From the NCBI RefSeq assembly GCF_011074885.1, contig NC_054690.1, positions 1,431,001 through 1,495,000 on the forward strand: 64,000 nt of DNA, in the 5' to 3' direction. Positions within the stretch are counted from its first letter, which is position 1; each line of letters begins with the position of its first letter. A program made the position numbers and the translations under genes. The notes under the pieces are model-generated. The model had not been told where the DNA came from, searched no databases, and worked only from the letters and a program-made list of their open reading frames with translations. Shown here one piece after another: positions 1 to 9,823 of this stretch. The DNA comes from Brettanomyces bruxellensis. Its lineage: Eukaryota; Ascomycota; Pichiomycetes; Pichiales; Pichiaceae.

Positions 1-2258
1 AAACGAGCCTGCGAACCACCCTCCTCGGTATCAATAAACCGTGGCAGCGGAAATCTGTCGACGAGAATATCGGCAGCGTCGAGTCTGGGCTGCTCGAGGA
101 AATCCTTGAAGTACTTGTAATCAGGCTGGTCCTGGTACCCTAGACGCCTCCATTCGGCAACCACTGAGCCATGGTAGATCAACAAGTGGAAAAACGTGTC
201 GAGAAGAAGAATCCGCTCTGGTTTCAGTGACGTCGAGTCCAAAACCACCGGCTCCGGCTCTTTGTCTAGCTGATATGCCGTTAGTGTTGGCTGGATCATG
301 ATAAGACTGTTTGTGCAGTCCTCAGCCAGAAAGCAGTGCCGGTAGTATGAGGTCTCGTCTGGTGAGCTGTTGAACACCTGGAGAAATCCGGACCGCCGGA
401 GGTGGTACACGAACTGCGGAAACAGGTTGATTTCTGCCGGAAGAGAGAGTGAGCCCGGGTCGTTTGCCCTATAAGAGGCGAAATGCGAGCAGAGGTCGAT
501 GAGGAAGTTGTCAATGAGCCTGACACCGTCGTTTGGCTCCCACTCTGTGTTTTGCACACCTCTCCAAACAGCCTCCCTGGCTACAATCACTGCCGCTGCC
601 TCCTGGTCGAAGTTTTGGATCAATTCGCCTGACCCAGCCGCGGAAATCGGCCTCTCAACAGTCGTCACATGGATCCTCCGTGACCCATCCGGATGCTGGT
701 AAGTCGTAATGAACTGAATCGCTGCCCCAGGCACCGACTCTCGGCCATTCGCCAGTTGTATCCCGGGGCCGCTCGCCACATCAAAGAAAAACACGTAAGT
801 GGAGTGTGTCCACACCGCACCAAGCTTCCACGCGTCTGTGCCAGACTCACCGATGGCAGAAGAGTCTCCAGTCGACCGGAAAAGCCTCAACGTGGACCGC
901 TTCGACCCGCTCACGAGCTCCGTGTCGTTGTCCGAGTGGTGTAAGGATGTCATGTGGCCGATGGCGCCGCGGATCCGGAGATTGTGCGACACCTTCACCT
1001 GGAGCGTGGCATTCAAACCAAACCCAAGTGCCCCCGTGGCCTCATCCTGCGATAGCAGACGCTTGAACGACCGTTTGAAGATTGCAGAGGTGAAAGAGTC
1101 GCTTTGAACCACAATACCCCCCGTTTGGTGGGCCAACGACTCCATCTCGCTGAGCCCGACCTGGTCATAGCAGCCAATCAGAACATCGATCGTGTGCCCG
1201 TTGGCCGACGCCGTTTTGGCCACGCCCGTGTAGAACTCGCTGCTCTCACGGTACCGCTTCGCAACACTTGCGACATTTATGATGTCGTGATGCGACCGGA
1301 TCGGCTCGCTATACGGAATTCCCACCACCTGTCCGGGCCCTTCCGTGCATGGACCGGCCGTAAAAACGAGTATCCGTGCCCCCGTACGCGGGTAGGTCGT
1401 CTGCAAGATGACCTCGGCAACACTAACCGCGCATCCGGTCGCCCGGTGCTGCCGTTCCTGCTTACCCACAGCAAACATATCTTGCTCCAGAGTTTCCATG
1501 AACCGGTCGAGGCCAAACTCGCAGACTGCATGCTGCTGCACAAACCGAGACGCGCTCGTCAATGCCCCGTTATTCATCCCTGCCAGGGCACCGGTGAGCC
1601 CGAGTCTTTTGCTCACCTGTTCGGCAGTGTAAGTTTTCGATCCGTTGAATGAGTACAGTGTCTGCCGTTCCTCGACACCCACCTCGTACACTTGCACGTG
1701 GCGGCCAAACGTCAGAAAGCCCACCAACGCATCCGGCGGAAGCGAGTGTATCGACTCCTGCACTGTCTGCTTCAACGACTCAAAATCTGCCTTTTCCTCA
1801 AAGCACGTGTCCAAAACGTAGAAGAAAATCGGCGGTTTCTGCGTTTCCGGCGGTGCTACCACGTACTCGATATCCAGGGCTGCCGGGTCCACCGGAAAGG
1901 GAAGCTGATTTTCTCCCTGTGCTTGTGTTTGGGCTACCTGAGACTCGATTGTACCATCTGGATCCATTTTTTCTAAAGGTGGGAGGGCCGGCAGCTGGTT
2001 TTGCGTCCCACAGAACGGACACCCCCACAATCCCGTCGCAGAATTGATCCTGCAGTACGGATTGAGGATTGCCCTGCATTTCCGGCAGCCCGTTGGGGGA
2101 ATTTGGACCAAAACTGGCGATGTCCGAGGTCTCAACGGCTGATATAGGCATGAAAGTGGAATAACGCACCTTTTTTGCTCTGCCTCGTTCGCGGGAAACA
2201 TATTCCACGGGAACCGGAGCCCTGTCTGGTCCTCGAAATCCTCGAATTGGGCCTGCAT
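1..2258 (-). CDS. SEC23: COPII coat GTPase-activating subunit Sec23, C-terminus outside the window
   Basis: Sec23 pairs with Sec24 in the inner COPII coat and is the GAP for Sar1 at ER exit sites. The frame is open for 752 codons from ATG at 2258 to the window edge. Seen: N-terminal tryptophan region, a zinc finger with Cys58, Cys61, Cys80 and Cys83 (GCRKC ... GCPFC), a trunk domain (IFFYVLDTCFE, SHHDI), a beta-barrel (TQFITTYQHPDGSRRIHVTT) and a gelsolin-like end (LPRFIDTEEGGSQAR). Yeast Sec23 is 768 aa, so only the last few dozen residues should be missing. Sampled segments are about 55% G+C, clearly higher than neighbouring genes. It is divergent from the next gene with a 608-bp spacer. 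Identity is very secure. Confidence 0.96.
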   Translation of the reverse strand, partial: MQAQFEDFEDQTGLRFPWNMFPANEAEQKRCVIPLSCLYQPLRPRTSPVLVQIPPTGCRKCRAILNPYCRINSATGLWGCPFCGTQNQLPALPPLEKMDPDGTIESQVAQTQAQGENQLPFPVDPAALDIEYVVAPPETQKPPIFFYVLDTCFEEKADFESLKQTVQESIHSLPPDALVGFLTFGRHVQVYEVGVEERQTLYSFNGSKTYTAEQVSKRLGLTGALAGMNNGALTSASRFVQQHAVCEFGLDRFMETLEQDMFAVGKQERQHRATGCAVSVAEVILQTTYPRTGARILVFTAGPCTEGPGQVVGIPYSEPIRSHHDIINVASVAKRYRESSEFYTGVAKTASANGHTIDVLIGCYDQVGLSEMESLAHQTGGIVVQSDSFTSAIFKRSFKRLLSQDEATGALGFGLNATLQVKVSHNLRIRGAIGHMTSLHHSDNDTELVSGSKRSTLRLFRSTGDSSAIGESGTDAWKLGAVWTHSTYVFFFDVASGPGIQLANGRESVPGAAIQFITTYQHPDGSRRIHVTTVERPISAAGSGELIQNFDQEAAAVIVAREAVWRGVQNTEWEPNDGVRLIDNFLIDLCSHFASYRANDPGSLSLPAEINLFPQFVYHLRRSGFLQVFNSSPDETSYYRHCFLAEDCTNSLIMIQPTLTAYQLDKEPEPVVLDSTSLKPERILLLDTFFHLLIYHGSVVAEWRRLGYQDQPDYKYFKDFLEQPRLDAADILVDRFPLPRFIDTEEGGSQAR

Positions 2259-2866
2259 GTTTGTCTGTTTCTATAGTTATGCGTGAGTAGGTGTATCAAA
2301 ATATCGTATGTGTGCGTGTATTGGTTTCGGAATGTGGATGATGGACTTACAGTAGGAATATTCTATGATTATCGATGTCTGGTTGAAACGAATGACTTTT
2401 CCCACCTCTTATCCTGTATATTGGTGAATCGAGATCCCCTATCACAGATTCAAGAGAGAAATCGAGAATCATATGTCCGCTCATCTTGCAAGAGAATTTA
2501 GGCTCTGCCGCACATTGATACTTTAATCTTTTTTTTTTCGCGTTGTTGGCTTCATCTGTTCATGATTTTTGAATTTTTTCACTTTTTTTTTTTTTTTTTT
2601 TTAGCTTCGCTCAGCTCCTTAGCTCCTACTCATCACTCCTAATACAGTTAAGCACGGTAAGAGGCACTTTTCTATTCATCTGAAGTTAACATAAATATAC
2701 ACATTCAAGCTCATTTTGCACTACAGCAAAGAAAGAGCGCATACCATGCAACCAGTGGCCCGCCTACAAACAAAGAAATACTAGATGTTTTATCTGCTAA
2801 GCTCAGTACTCTATATGTTATCATAATAGCATCATTTATCATACTTATCGTGCGGAGTATTCAGTA
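2259..2866. promoter_or_regulatory. Divergent intergenic region, SEC23 / 235-aa gene
   Basis: 608 bp between two divergent starts. It contains a T20 tract (2583-2602) and a shorter T9 run near 2530, typical nucleosome-excluding poly(dA:dT) tracts of yeast promoters. No tRNA or convincing small ORF was seen. G+C drops sharply on leaving SEC23. Confidence 0.5.
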
Positions 2867-3574
2867 ATGCCTGACACCTGGACCTCTGACTCAATGCTTG
2901 CTCTTATTGAGTCTGCGCTTGATTGGCTCTCGTCGCCATCAAAGAATACCACTCGGATGACAATCATAAATCTTGAAGAACCTGCCACAGAAGGAAATTC
3001 GTCAAGTCGCAAACCTTCCTTTAAGCCACCTTTATTCCGTTTATCGAACCGACTCACAATAAGACAGCAGGCTTCAAAGAATCGAATACGACTTGCATCG
3101 GTCATTCATTCACCCGACGATCCAATGAGAGTGCTATATGACTTTCTGTGCAATTTTCAACTCTGTGTGCAAGAAAGTATAAAAAAAGAATCCAATGTTT
3201 CCTTTTGCCTAGTAGTTAATGGATTTGTTGAGTATCTTTCATTTCATTATTCGAAAATCCTTGCGAAACTTGACGGTGAATCATCAAGTCGGTTTAATAG
3301 CTCATCGTCATTGTTGTCCGAAGAGGATTTCCTGGGTTTTACACTAGGGCAAACAATTCTTTGCCTATCCAAACTTCTGCAACTTGAACAGTGCCAAAAA
3401 TGTCATATCATTCTCAATGACCCAGCTTCGATCATCGAGAGACTCGATTTTATTTATTTGAGCACTAACAAGTTTGGGCCTCGCGTGGTAAACGACTTCC
3501 GCCAATTTTCAACGAACCATCTTGTATCTCTTCGGAAAGTGCTCCAGCTATTTCATATATGCTATCAGGATTAA
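2867..3574 (+). CDS. Unrecognised 235-aa protein
   Basis: Open frame from ATG 2867 to TAA 3574, convergent with HSE1 (111-bp spacer) and divergent from SEC23. I do not recognise the family. Seen: no signal peptide, no clear transmembrane segment, a Ser-rich stretch near residues 140-150 and an alternation of hydrophobic segments (LYDFLCNFQLCVQ, VSFCLVVNGFVEYL, CHIILNDPASIIERL) that could be a compact alpha/beta fold. The size and the beta-strand-like blocks would fit a small fast-evolving yeast factor such as a Shu-complex or Elongator accessory subunit, but this is a guess with no motif behind it. Its gene-like spacing and unbroken length support a real gene. Confidence 0.7.
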   Translation: MPDTWTSDSMLALIESALDWLSSPSKNTTRMTIINLEEPATEGNSSSRKPSFKPPLFRLSNRLTIRQQASKNRIRLASVIHSPDDPMRVLYDFLCNFQLCVQESIKKESNVSFCLVVNGFVEYLSFHYSKILAKLDGESSSRFNSSSSLLSEEDFLGFTLGQTILCLSKLLQLEQCQKCHIILNDPASIIERLDFIYLSTNKFGPRVVNDFRQFSTNHLVSLRKVLQLFHICYQD

Positions 3575-3685
3575 TATCAGTTCTCTTTGTTTTGCTAGTA
3601 AATGTTATTATTCGACAGACAGAAATAAAAAAAAAAGGTTAAAAAAAATAATGATAGTAAAAACAAACTTTGAGTAGTCAATCTC

Positions 3686-4984
3686 TCAAAATTCATGCTT
3701 CGTATAATCTGTCTGATAGGGCGACTGCGGCTGCAGAGATAGTCCAGACATCTGCGTCTCTAATTGAGGGATATATGCTCCAGATGGTGGGGGTTGTAAT
3801 TGTTGTTGGCCTTGATGAGACTGAACCAAAAGCTGTTGATAAAGTGCGGTGCTAGAATCAGCATTTAACTTCAAACTTTCAAGCTCAGACACCTTTAACT
3901 TTAGCACATTAAGTAAGTTTGTGAGCCTTTCCTTTGTTTGTTGTAGCTTTTCCAATTTTGAAGGTATACCATTTGTGATTAAATACTGTTCAAACTCCTG
4001 ATTCGTGATCTGCCCTGTTTTGAGCTTTGTGCTGAGATCCATCAGTTTCGAAAGAAGCATCTCAATGTTATAAGAATCATCTAGCTCACTTTGTAATTTG
4101 CCTAATTCTTCTGTTGTAATCTGTGGAACTTCTTCAACGTAATTGGCTGGTACTATTCCCATTCTACCCCTCAAGCAACCCCTGATCCAATCATTGTTCA
4201 CCTTCTCAACAACAGTAATAATGTCATCCTGCTTGAATGAGAGTGTGTCCTCATCATCCGTTTGCAAGTCATAGAGTGCTTTCACTTTCGCTGGTTTCGG
4301 AGTTTCCGGTTCCGGCAACTTTGTTACAAACGGATTATTCTGTGATGGAACATTTGACGATGGAACCGCAGGAGGTGCATCAGACGACTGGTGCAAAGAC
4401 GTTGTTTCTTGTCCTCCATTACCTGCATCTTGCAATGAAAGTTCTATTGCCTTCTTAAGGTCTTCCTCTTCCTTTTTTGTTGCTTCACTCGTATGACCAG
4501 ATAAGTCAGGCTTACTTCCTCCATCAACTTCCTCTGAAGCCTGCTGGCAAAGATACCTATAGCTTGATTGCAAGGACCGGAATGTCTGCCCCATTATCGA
4601 CAAACTGTCATCGCCCTTGAAACTTTTGCTCAACTTGTAAATCTCCTTGATAGTAGCATATTTGACTGTTATGTGCATTTCTCTACTGTGCACAATTTTC
4701 AGAAGATAATCGTCCACGAATGTTCTTTTGGCAATCTCAGCTTTCATCATGGCACCGCAATTTTCTGCTAGAAAGTCCACCAGAGTAATCGTCCTTAGAA
4801 CAATGTTTGCATTAGTCGATCGAAGTTTCGTCTTGACTAAATCTATGGTTTCACTAATATTTTTGTTTGGATCCTCCTTCACCTTATCAACCACATCTAG
4901 CAAAAGGCCATAATCATCGTCTGTTAGATCTGCCGATGTTGCCTTGTCAATAGCTTGGCTCAATTCGCTGTTTGTATATGACAT
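3686..4984 (-). CDS. HSE1: ESCRT-0 subunit Hse1 (VHS-UIM-SH3)
   Basis: Hse1 binds Vps27 and sorts ubiquitinated cargo at endosomes. The protein is 432 aa from ATG 4984; the frame extends 12 codons further upstream but only to a GTG, so 4984 is chosen. Domains: VHS about 1-145 (starting SELSQAIDKATSADLT), a ubiquitin-interacting motif about 170-187 (EEEDLKKAIELSLQDA), an SH3 domain about 233-287 (KALYDLQTDDEDTLSF ... GIVPANYVEEV), then a helical region likely used for Vps27 binding, and a Gln/Pro-rich tail. Yeast Hse1 is 452 aa. The order VHS-UIM-SH3 is diagnostic of the STAM/Hse1 family. Confidence 0.94.
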   Translation of the reverse strand: MSYTNSELSQAIDKATSADLTDDDYGLLLDVVDKVKEDPNKNISETIDLVKTKLRSTNANIVLRTITLVDFLAENCGAMMKAEIAKRTFVDDYLLKIVHSREMHITVKYATIKEIYKLSKSFKGDDSLSIMGQTFRSLQSSYRYLCQQASEEVDGGSKPDLSGHTSEATKKEEEDLKKAIELSLQDAGNGGQETTSLHQSSDAPPAVPSSNVPSQNNPFVTKLPEPETPKPAKVKALYDLQTDDEDTLSFKQDDIITVVEKVNNDWIRGCLRGRMGIVPANYVEEVPQITTEELGKLQSELDDSYNIEMLLSKLMDLSTKLKTGQITNQEFEQYLITNGIPSKLEKLQQTKERLTNLLNVLKLKVSELESLKLNADSSTALYQQLLVQSHQGQQQLQPPPSGAYIPQLETQMSGLSLQPQSPYQTDYTKHEF

Positions 4985-6831
4985 TTTCTGTAGTTGAGTA
5001 CTCAAAATGAAAGGCGACACCTAATGATATAATATTTCTAAATGCAGGGTATTCTGACTATAAGTATATCAATCACTTTACACTTGATAGTTTTCCTGAT
5101 GTTCTTCCCTTGCTTTTGCTTTAATATCTTTGATTTGGCTTTAGCTAAAACAATAGTATGTTTGTTGTCTATCTATCTCCATAATGCTTATGTATATTTT
5201 TAGTGCAAAAACTGGGCATTTGTTCACGATGTTCCAATTTTTTTTTTTTTTTTTTTTTTTGCCTGCATAGCCACTGAGATGATCTCGATCCATGATGTGG
5301 CTGAAGGTGGCTAAGCCGACTGACTGTCAATGTGAGCTATCTTTGATGTCAGCTAAGTCAAAACTACAAACTAACCTCAGAGCTCATTTATAAATCAGTG
5401 AGCTGTCAACTATTTTGAGTTCAATTACAGCCTCACTACCAAAGTCTTTTATCTCTTCCACATTTTTAATCAATATAATCGATACTTTTATCTTTAAAAA
5501 AATGACCAAGTAACTACTTATCATTCGGCTCTACATTTATCGTTATTGCTTATGAGGGGGGTCCATTCGATTATCTCTTGTCGTGATACACATTTATACT
5601 TGCCTTAAACCCATTAAGGTCACCACGGTTTTACAGGCTATAGATAAAATCAATCGTTAGCATTACAATTTTTATTATTATAAGTTTTCTTTTAATTGTC
5701 AGCCATCCCGATCTGTTGTACGTATTTTTACCTCTTTTTGAATTCAACTTTGCTTCTCCTCCAATGCGTATGATAAATCTAAATAAAAGGCTTCGAAATT
5801 TTACAGCGATCAATTGTTCGCACTGAACAAATTATATTTGACTATTGTTCAAATTATTTTTCGAGGCTTCTCGGCGAATCACCGCGCTCTATGTTATCAA
5901 ATTTTTCAGCATGTTCCTTTTTTTCTCCCTATACTGCATATGATCTCACAATTGTGAGTCAGTATAGTATTTATAAATGCCAAATCCTGGGCCTGCAAGG
6001 CTGCTTTATCGCGAGTTCAAATATATTATTTATTAATTGTGTTTCGTTTTTTTCGCATTGTTTTTCTTAATACAAATTCTAATCGCTCAGATTATTCTAT
6101 TCACTCTGCTCTCCATTCACTAATCCCAATCTATTCTGTGCTTGCTATTTATTTCACTTTCTTCCTTACACTTTACTCAAATACTCATCGGCTGTGTGAA
6201 GTATGAAGAGGTATTGTTTCATTGATATTCTTGTTTGTTTCTATTATTCCGCCGGCTTTCTTGTTCGGATGGTCTGCTTCTTTACCAAACCTAAACCATC
6301 ACAGTTTCTCATCTTACCCAAACAATGTTTCCTTTCACGTTGCATTGTTTTCTTCATGAAATTACTGTTGTTCAAGAAAATAAAACCGTTAGTTTGTATT
6401 GTTCTCGCGCTCCGTCTTCCAATCATCTTCGTTAATCTACCCCTGTATCCAATGCCAACACTTCTGTTCAAATCTGTTTTGGTGTCTTCGATTTCCTGCA
6501 TTATTTTCTTTTGGCTATATTATTCATATATCTCAGTGTGTTTTCTGCCAACTTCACTTTTTATTTCCTCTTATGTCTCTACCCATCATCTTTACTAAGG
6601 TTCTTTTTTTTATTTTATTTTGTATCATCATTCTATATGCGAAGATTATCTTGACCCGCAATACGCTTCCTGTTAATCAAGATTCTCATACGATTCATCA
6701 CAGTTCAATTCCGTCTCGTGATCTGCATTCTTACATATTTCAAGTCCAACCATTATTATTTACCTCGCTTATCCATTCATATCCGCTGCTCTTTTAGCAA
6801 ATTTCAATTAATATTACCTATCATCAGTTTA
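4985..6831. promoter_or_regulatory. GAT1: Long divergent intergenic region, HSE1 / GAT1, rich in GATA sites
   Basis: 1.85 kb between the HSE1 and GAT1 starts, much longer than any other spacer here apart from the retroelement zone. It holds a T23 tract (5238-5260) and many GATA-factor core sites (TTATC/GATAA), among them CTTATC at 5517-5522 and others near 5450, 5570, 5640, 5770, 6005 and 6646. Positions 6030-6831 are strongly pyrimidine-rich with several upstream ATGs, so they look like a transcribed leader with small uORFs rather than a gene. Autoregulation of GAT1 is inferred. Confidence 0.5.
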
Positions 6832-8760
6832 ATGACGCAAGTCACATCTTTGGATAACATTCAAGACTTTCGCACACGCGCGCAAGTTGTTCATTCTAAA
6901 GGCTTTAATGCCAAGGAATGTCTTAGAAAGGAAATACATCAGGAACTTTTCCGGGATGATACAGTCTCTCTGCAGATATGGAAGATGTTTCATAACAAAA
7001 ACAGCCTCCTTCCAAACAACAAAAGAATCTTGAACATGTCTTGGCGTATTTATAGCATGAACTACCTAAAGAAAACTCGCGCCAGAAAGACTAAGCACAA
7101 ATTAATGAATACAATTGATCCAGCAAATTCTCGTCAACAAATTCAAGTCAAATCAGAAAGTAATGCTGTCTTGTCAGGATCAGCAGCATCTTCTTCAAAA
7201 ATTAATTCCCTCTCTACTGGAAAATCTGCTTTTCCGTCTTCGGAATTTTTATCTGGTCACGTGTTCGTCAATACTAGCCCATCCGACTTTAAAGGACCCA
7301 AGCATCCGAATATCGCTAAAAGTAATGCAGATCTTTTGAAGCAGCACAAAGCTGAAGATCTGATCAGTGCAAACACAATAGCTCCGGAAGCCTCGCAAGA
7401 GTTCGATTATATCGAACATATTCGTCGTCTTTCTGGTGCTAATGATGATCCTTTAATACATTTTGACACCGAATCCGATCCGCTTCAACCATCGTTAGGA
7501 TCATTTTATGGGGAGAATACGCCTTCCCAACCAATTCCGATTGCAAATAGCTCTCAACAGATGAACTTTACAAAACCAGGTTCTAGCTTTGATTCAGACA
7601 GCCTTCTCTTTTCACCCATCGAAAATGGTTCTTTTTCTTCCGCATCAGGATTTTCTTCCTATCGTAAACCAGGTGCTGGTATTACTTCTCCAATGTCTAC
7701 AAAATCGTCTTTCTCTGCCTATCCTCCTTCGCTTTCTACCTTTAACTCTGTTGCTGATATTCCAAACTTGGCCTCTACTGGTTCTTACAAACTCCAAAAA
7801 ACAAATAGATTGCAAAAGAATTACGATCAGCTTCGTCAGCCAGTTAAGCCGCAAAAATTGGGTGGTGGAATTAAAGTGGAAGCTTCCAATAAGGATACCC
7901 TGGGTGTTAATATCAACTTTGATGAAGATTTAAAGGATATTATAGATTTTTCGAAATTTTCTGACTATGATGCCGACATAGACCTAATGCAAGAAGATGG
8001 TAATAACAGAGGTTCAACTAGTAATGTGAGTATGGTGAGTGGGACTGGAGATCCTGAGAAAAGAGATTCCTCGTTACGCTACAATTTGGATAGTTATATC
8101 AACACGCTGGAATTATCGTTAAACAAGCATGAAAGGAAAAGAAAGATGCATAATAATGGTGTATCTGGATTTGAAATGGAGAATGGCTCCTATCCAACCC
8201 CTGTGACAAGTGCTTCTTCGTTATCTTCACCATCGAAATCACAGTCCTCCAAAGGACCATCACCATCTTCTTTTGTGCATCAGAGCACTGTAATGCCGTC
8301 ATCCGAGCCTTCATCGATAACATCAACAGTTCTTCCTGGTTCTTCATTATTTTCTGGATCTTCCTCCTTTGGCAAAAAAGAATTTCGGGGCCATCCAGTG
8401 TGTGAAAACTGTTTGACTTCAAATACTCCCTTGTGGAGAAAGACAAGCGATAATCGAATTTTATGCAACGCTTGTGGTCTCTTTTTTAAGCTGCATGGAA
8501 TAATCAGGCCTCCAGTGAAGAATAAGTTTGCTCGTGGAAGACTTCAGGCTGAAATGAAAAAGCTACGTAATTATCATCAGCTTGAATCGCAGATAAAAGC
8601 AAGAAATCCCCGGGATAATACACAAATCTCTTCTGGTTCTCAGAGCAAGTTTCGTACGACATGTGAGAAACCAATAATTTCTGTCGCTGGTAGTGCTGGT
8701 AACGCCAACGGTAAAAGGATGCGTGATAATGATGACTGGAGTTGGCTCAACTTTGAATAA
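6832..8760 (+). CDS. GAT1: GATA-type nitrogen regulator (Gat1/AreA family)
   Basis: Transcription activator of nitrogen-catabolite-repressed genes. 642 aa from ATG 6832; the frame is open further upstream only from a GTG, and the first ATG matches family N-termini. Seen: the fungal GATA-associated N-terminal motif about 45-78 (SLQIWKMF ... LNMSWRIYSMNYLKK), a long Ser/Asn-rich middle, one GATA zinc finger from Cys524 (CENCLTSNTPLWRK ... CNACGLFFKLHG), a basic tail after the finger, and an AreA-like C-terminal end DDWSWLNFE. S. cerevisiae Gat1 is 510 aa and Gln3 is 730 aa, so assignment to one of the two is uncertain. The single finger and N-terminal motif make the family secure. Confidence 0.82.
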   Translation: MTQVTSLDNIQDFRTRAQVVHSKGFNAKECLRKEIHQELFRDDTVSLQIWKMFHNKNSLLPNNKRILNMSWRIYSMNYLKKTRARKTKHKLMNTIDPANSRQQIQVKSESNAVLSGSAASSSKINSLSTGKSAFPSSEFLSGHVFVNTSPSDFKGPKHPNIAKSNADLLKQHKAEDLISANTIAPEASQEFDYIEHIRRLSGANDDPLIHFDTESDPLQPSLGSFYGENTPSQPIPIANSSQQMNFTKPGSSFDSDSLLFSPIENGSFSSASGFSSYRKPGAGITSPMSTKSSFSAYPPSLSTFNSVADIPNLASTGSYKLQKTNRLQKNYDQLRQPVKPQKLGGGIKVEASNKDTLGVNINFDEDLKDIIDFSKFSDYDADIDLMQEDGNNRGSTSNVSMVSGTGDPEKRDSSLRYNLDSYINTLELSLNKHERKRKMHNNGVSGFEMENGSYPTPVTSASSLSSPSKSQSSKGPSPSSFVHQSTVMPSSEPSSITSTVLPGSSLFSGSSSFGKKEFRGHPVCENCLTSNTPLWRKTSDNRILCNACGLFFKLHGIIRPPVKNKFARGRLQAEMKKLRNYHQLESQIKARNPRDNTQISSGSQSKFRTTCEKPIISVAGSAGNANGKRMRDNDDWSWLNFE

Positions 8761-8884
8761 GATCGACATTTCTAATTATTTTTCCCATTTTTGTAAATTG
8801 GGTATTTTTTTGTCATAATGAATATGGATATAACGGGTTCTTTAATCAGTGATTTGTTGTTGTAAAAAGCTGTATTGTTTGTGA

Positions 8885-9274
8885 TCATCGTATTCGTTTG
8901 TCGTCGGCTTTGGCCAATGCATCTGAACTTCTTTTCCAAAGGTGAAAAAGTCCAAACCAATCCGATAGCTTTGCCCCCTTGTTGAATTTTCGATCTCTCC
9001 TGACTATTTCACTGATGATTTGATCTTCGTCAATTAGTTCATTTAAAAGAGTTTGTGAAACTCTATTGACCAGAGTAGTCCTGGAGGTTGGTCTTCTTGT
9101 AACTCTGGATCGCCTGATTCTAGTTGGTGATTGTCGTTTGTTTGATGGCATTGAGCGTCCAGCAAATGCCGCTGAATCTGACATGTAACCTGTTGAAAAA
9201 AACGTTATAATAGACCTCCAAATGCGTCGGATTGTACGAAAGCGGGAATATCGGGGAGGGGGAAGCGATCTCAT
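8885..9274 (-). CDS. Small basic protein, unrecognised
   Basis: 129 codons from ATG 9274 to the stop at 8885, convergent with GAT1. The frame is open upstream to about 9331 without another ATG, so the true start or an unseen short 5' exon is uncertain. Composition: Arg/Ser/Thr-rich residues 35-65 (TRIRRSRVTRRPTSRTT), one short hydrophobic stretch near residue 20 (RIWRSIITFFSTGYM), and an acidic/helical block (LLNELIDEDQIISEIVRRD). I do not recognise a family. The ordered middle and C-terminal blocks and the lack of any other gene in this gap make it plausible, but it could be chance. Confidence 0.4.
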   Translation of the reverse strand: MRSLPPPRYSRFRTIRRIWRSIITFFSTGYMSDSAAFAGRSMPSNKRQSPTRIRRSRVTRRPTSRTTLVNRVSQTLLNELIDEDQIISEIVRRDRKFNKGAKLSDWFGLFHLWKRSSDALAKADDKRIR

Positions 9275-9823
9275 ATCTCGACTTCGTACAGGTGTAATAA
9301 AGAGAATGTTAAAAATGTAAAAGATAAGCAACCTATTTTATAAGGTCCTTTTATTGTTACCGTCTTTTCATATAAATATATATTAATTTTATATTTTTCC
9401 CCTGTACTATTCTTTATCTCAAGAGGTGAGGATTTTGACGCCTAATTTCCTAAACCAGAATCTAGGTTATATTTTTTTTTCCTCGTGGCATGGATTGAAA
9501 AAAAAAAAAAAAAAGCTTACGTGTAAATAAGTGAGCATCTTAGTTAGATCTTAAAAAAAAACGTCTGATAGAATATCAAAGAAAAAGCACTGTGTTCAGT
9601 TTAATTGCTAGTTCGTAAGATAATAAATACTGCATCGATATCGTTCTCTTTGGTAAATAGGGAGTTCCTTCGGATTAGGTGTCACCGTTTGCGGATCGTT
9701 GGAACTGGTTATAGCAAATCAGAGAATTTTCATCATATTATAGAGATCGTCGAATAGCATATTCACAATTTATAGAGAACTTCGGCGGCTTCAAATTAAC
9801 GGCAAAAATAATTATAATTTAAT
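9275..9823. promoter_or_regulatory. SCJ1: SCJ1 upstream region
   Basis: About 550 bp with an A16 tract (9499-9514) and several shorter T/A runs. No clear unfolded-protein-response element or heat-shock element was seen. Probably the SCJ1 promoter and the promoter of the small minus-strand gene. Confidence 0.4.

Noticed and set aside
799..1652. Several 70-180-codon plus-strand ORFs in the first 2 kb
   Set aside because: GC-rich antisense shadows of SEC23, which runs open on the minus strand through the whole interval.
6203..6598. 131-codon hydrophobic ORF upstream of GAT1
   Set aside because: Phe/Leu/Ile/Ser-rich translation produced by pyrimidine-rich leader sequence; overlapping frames on both strands look alike; no family resemblance.
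9179..9200. Possible 3' splice site in the small minus-strand gene at 8885-9274
   Set aside because: A CAACAG precedes an ATG, but no TACTAAC branch site or good donor is found upstream, so an intron is not supported.
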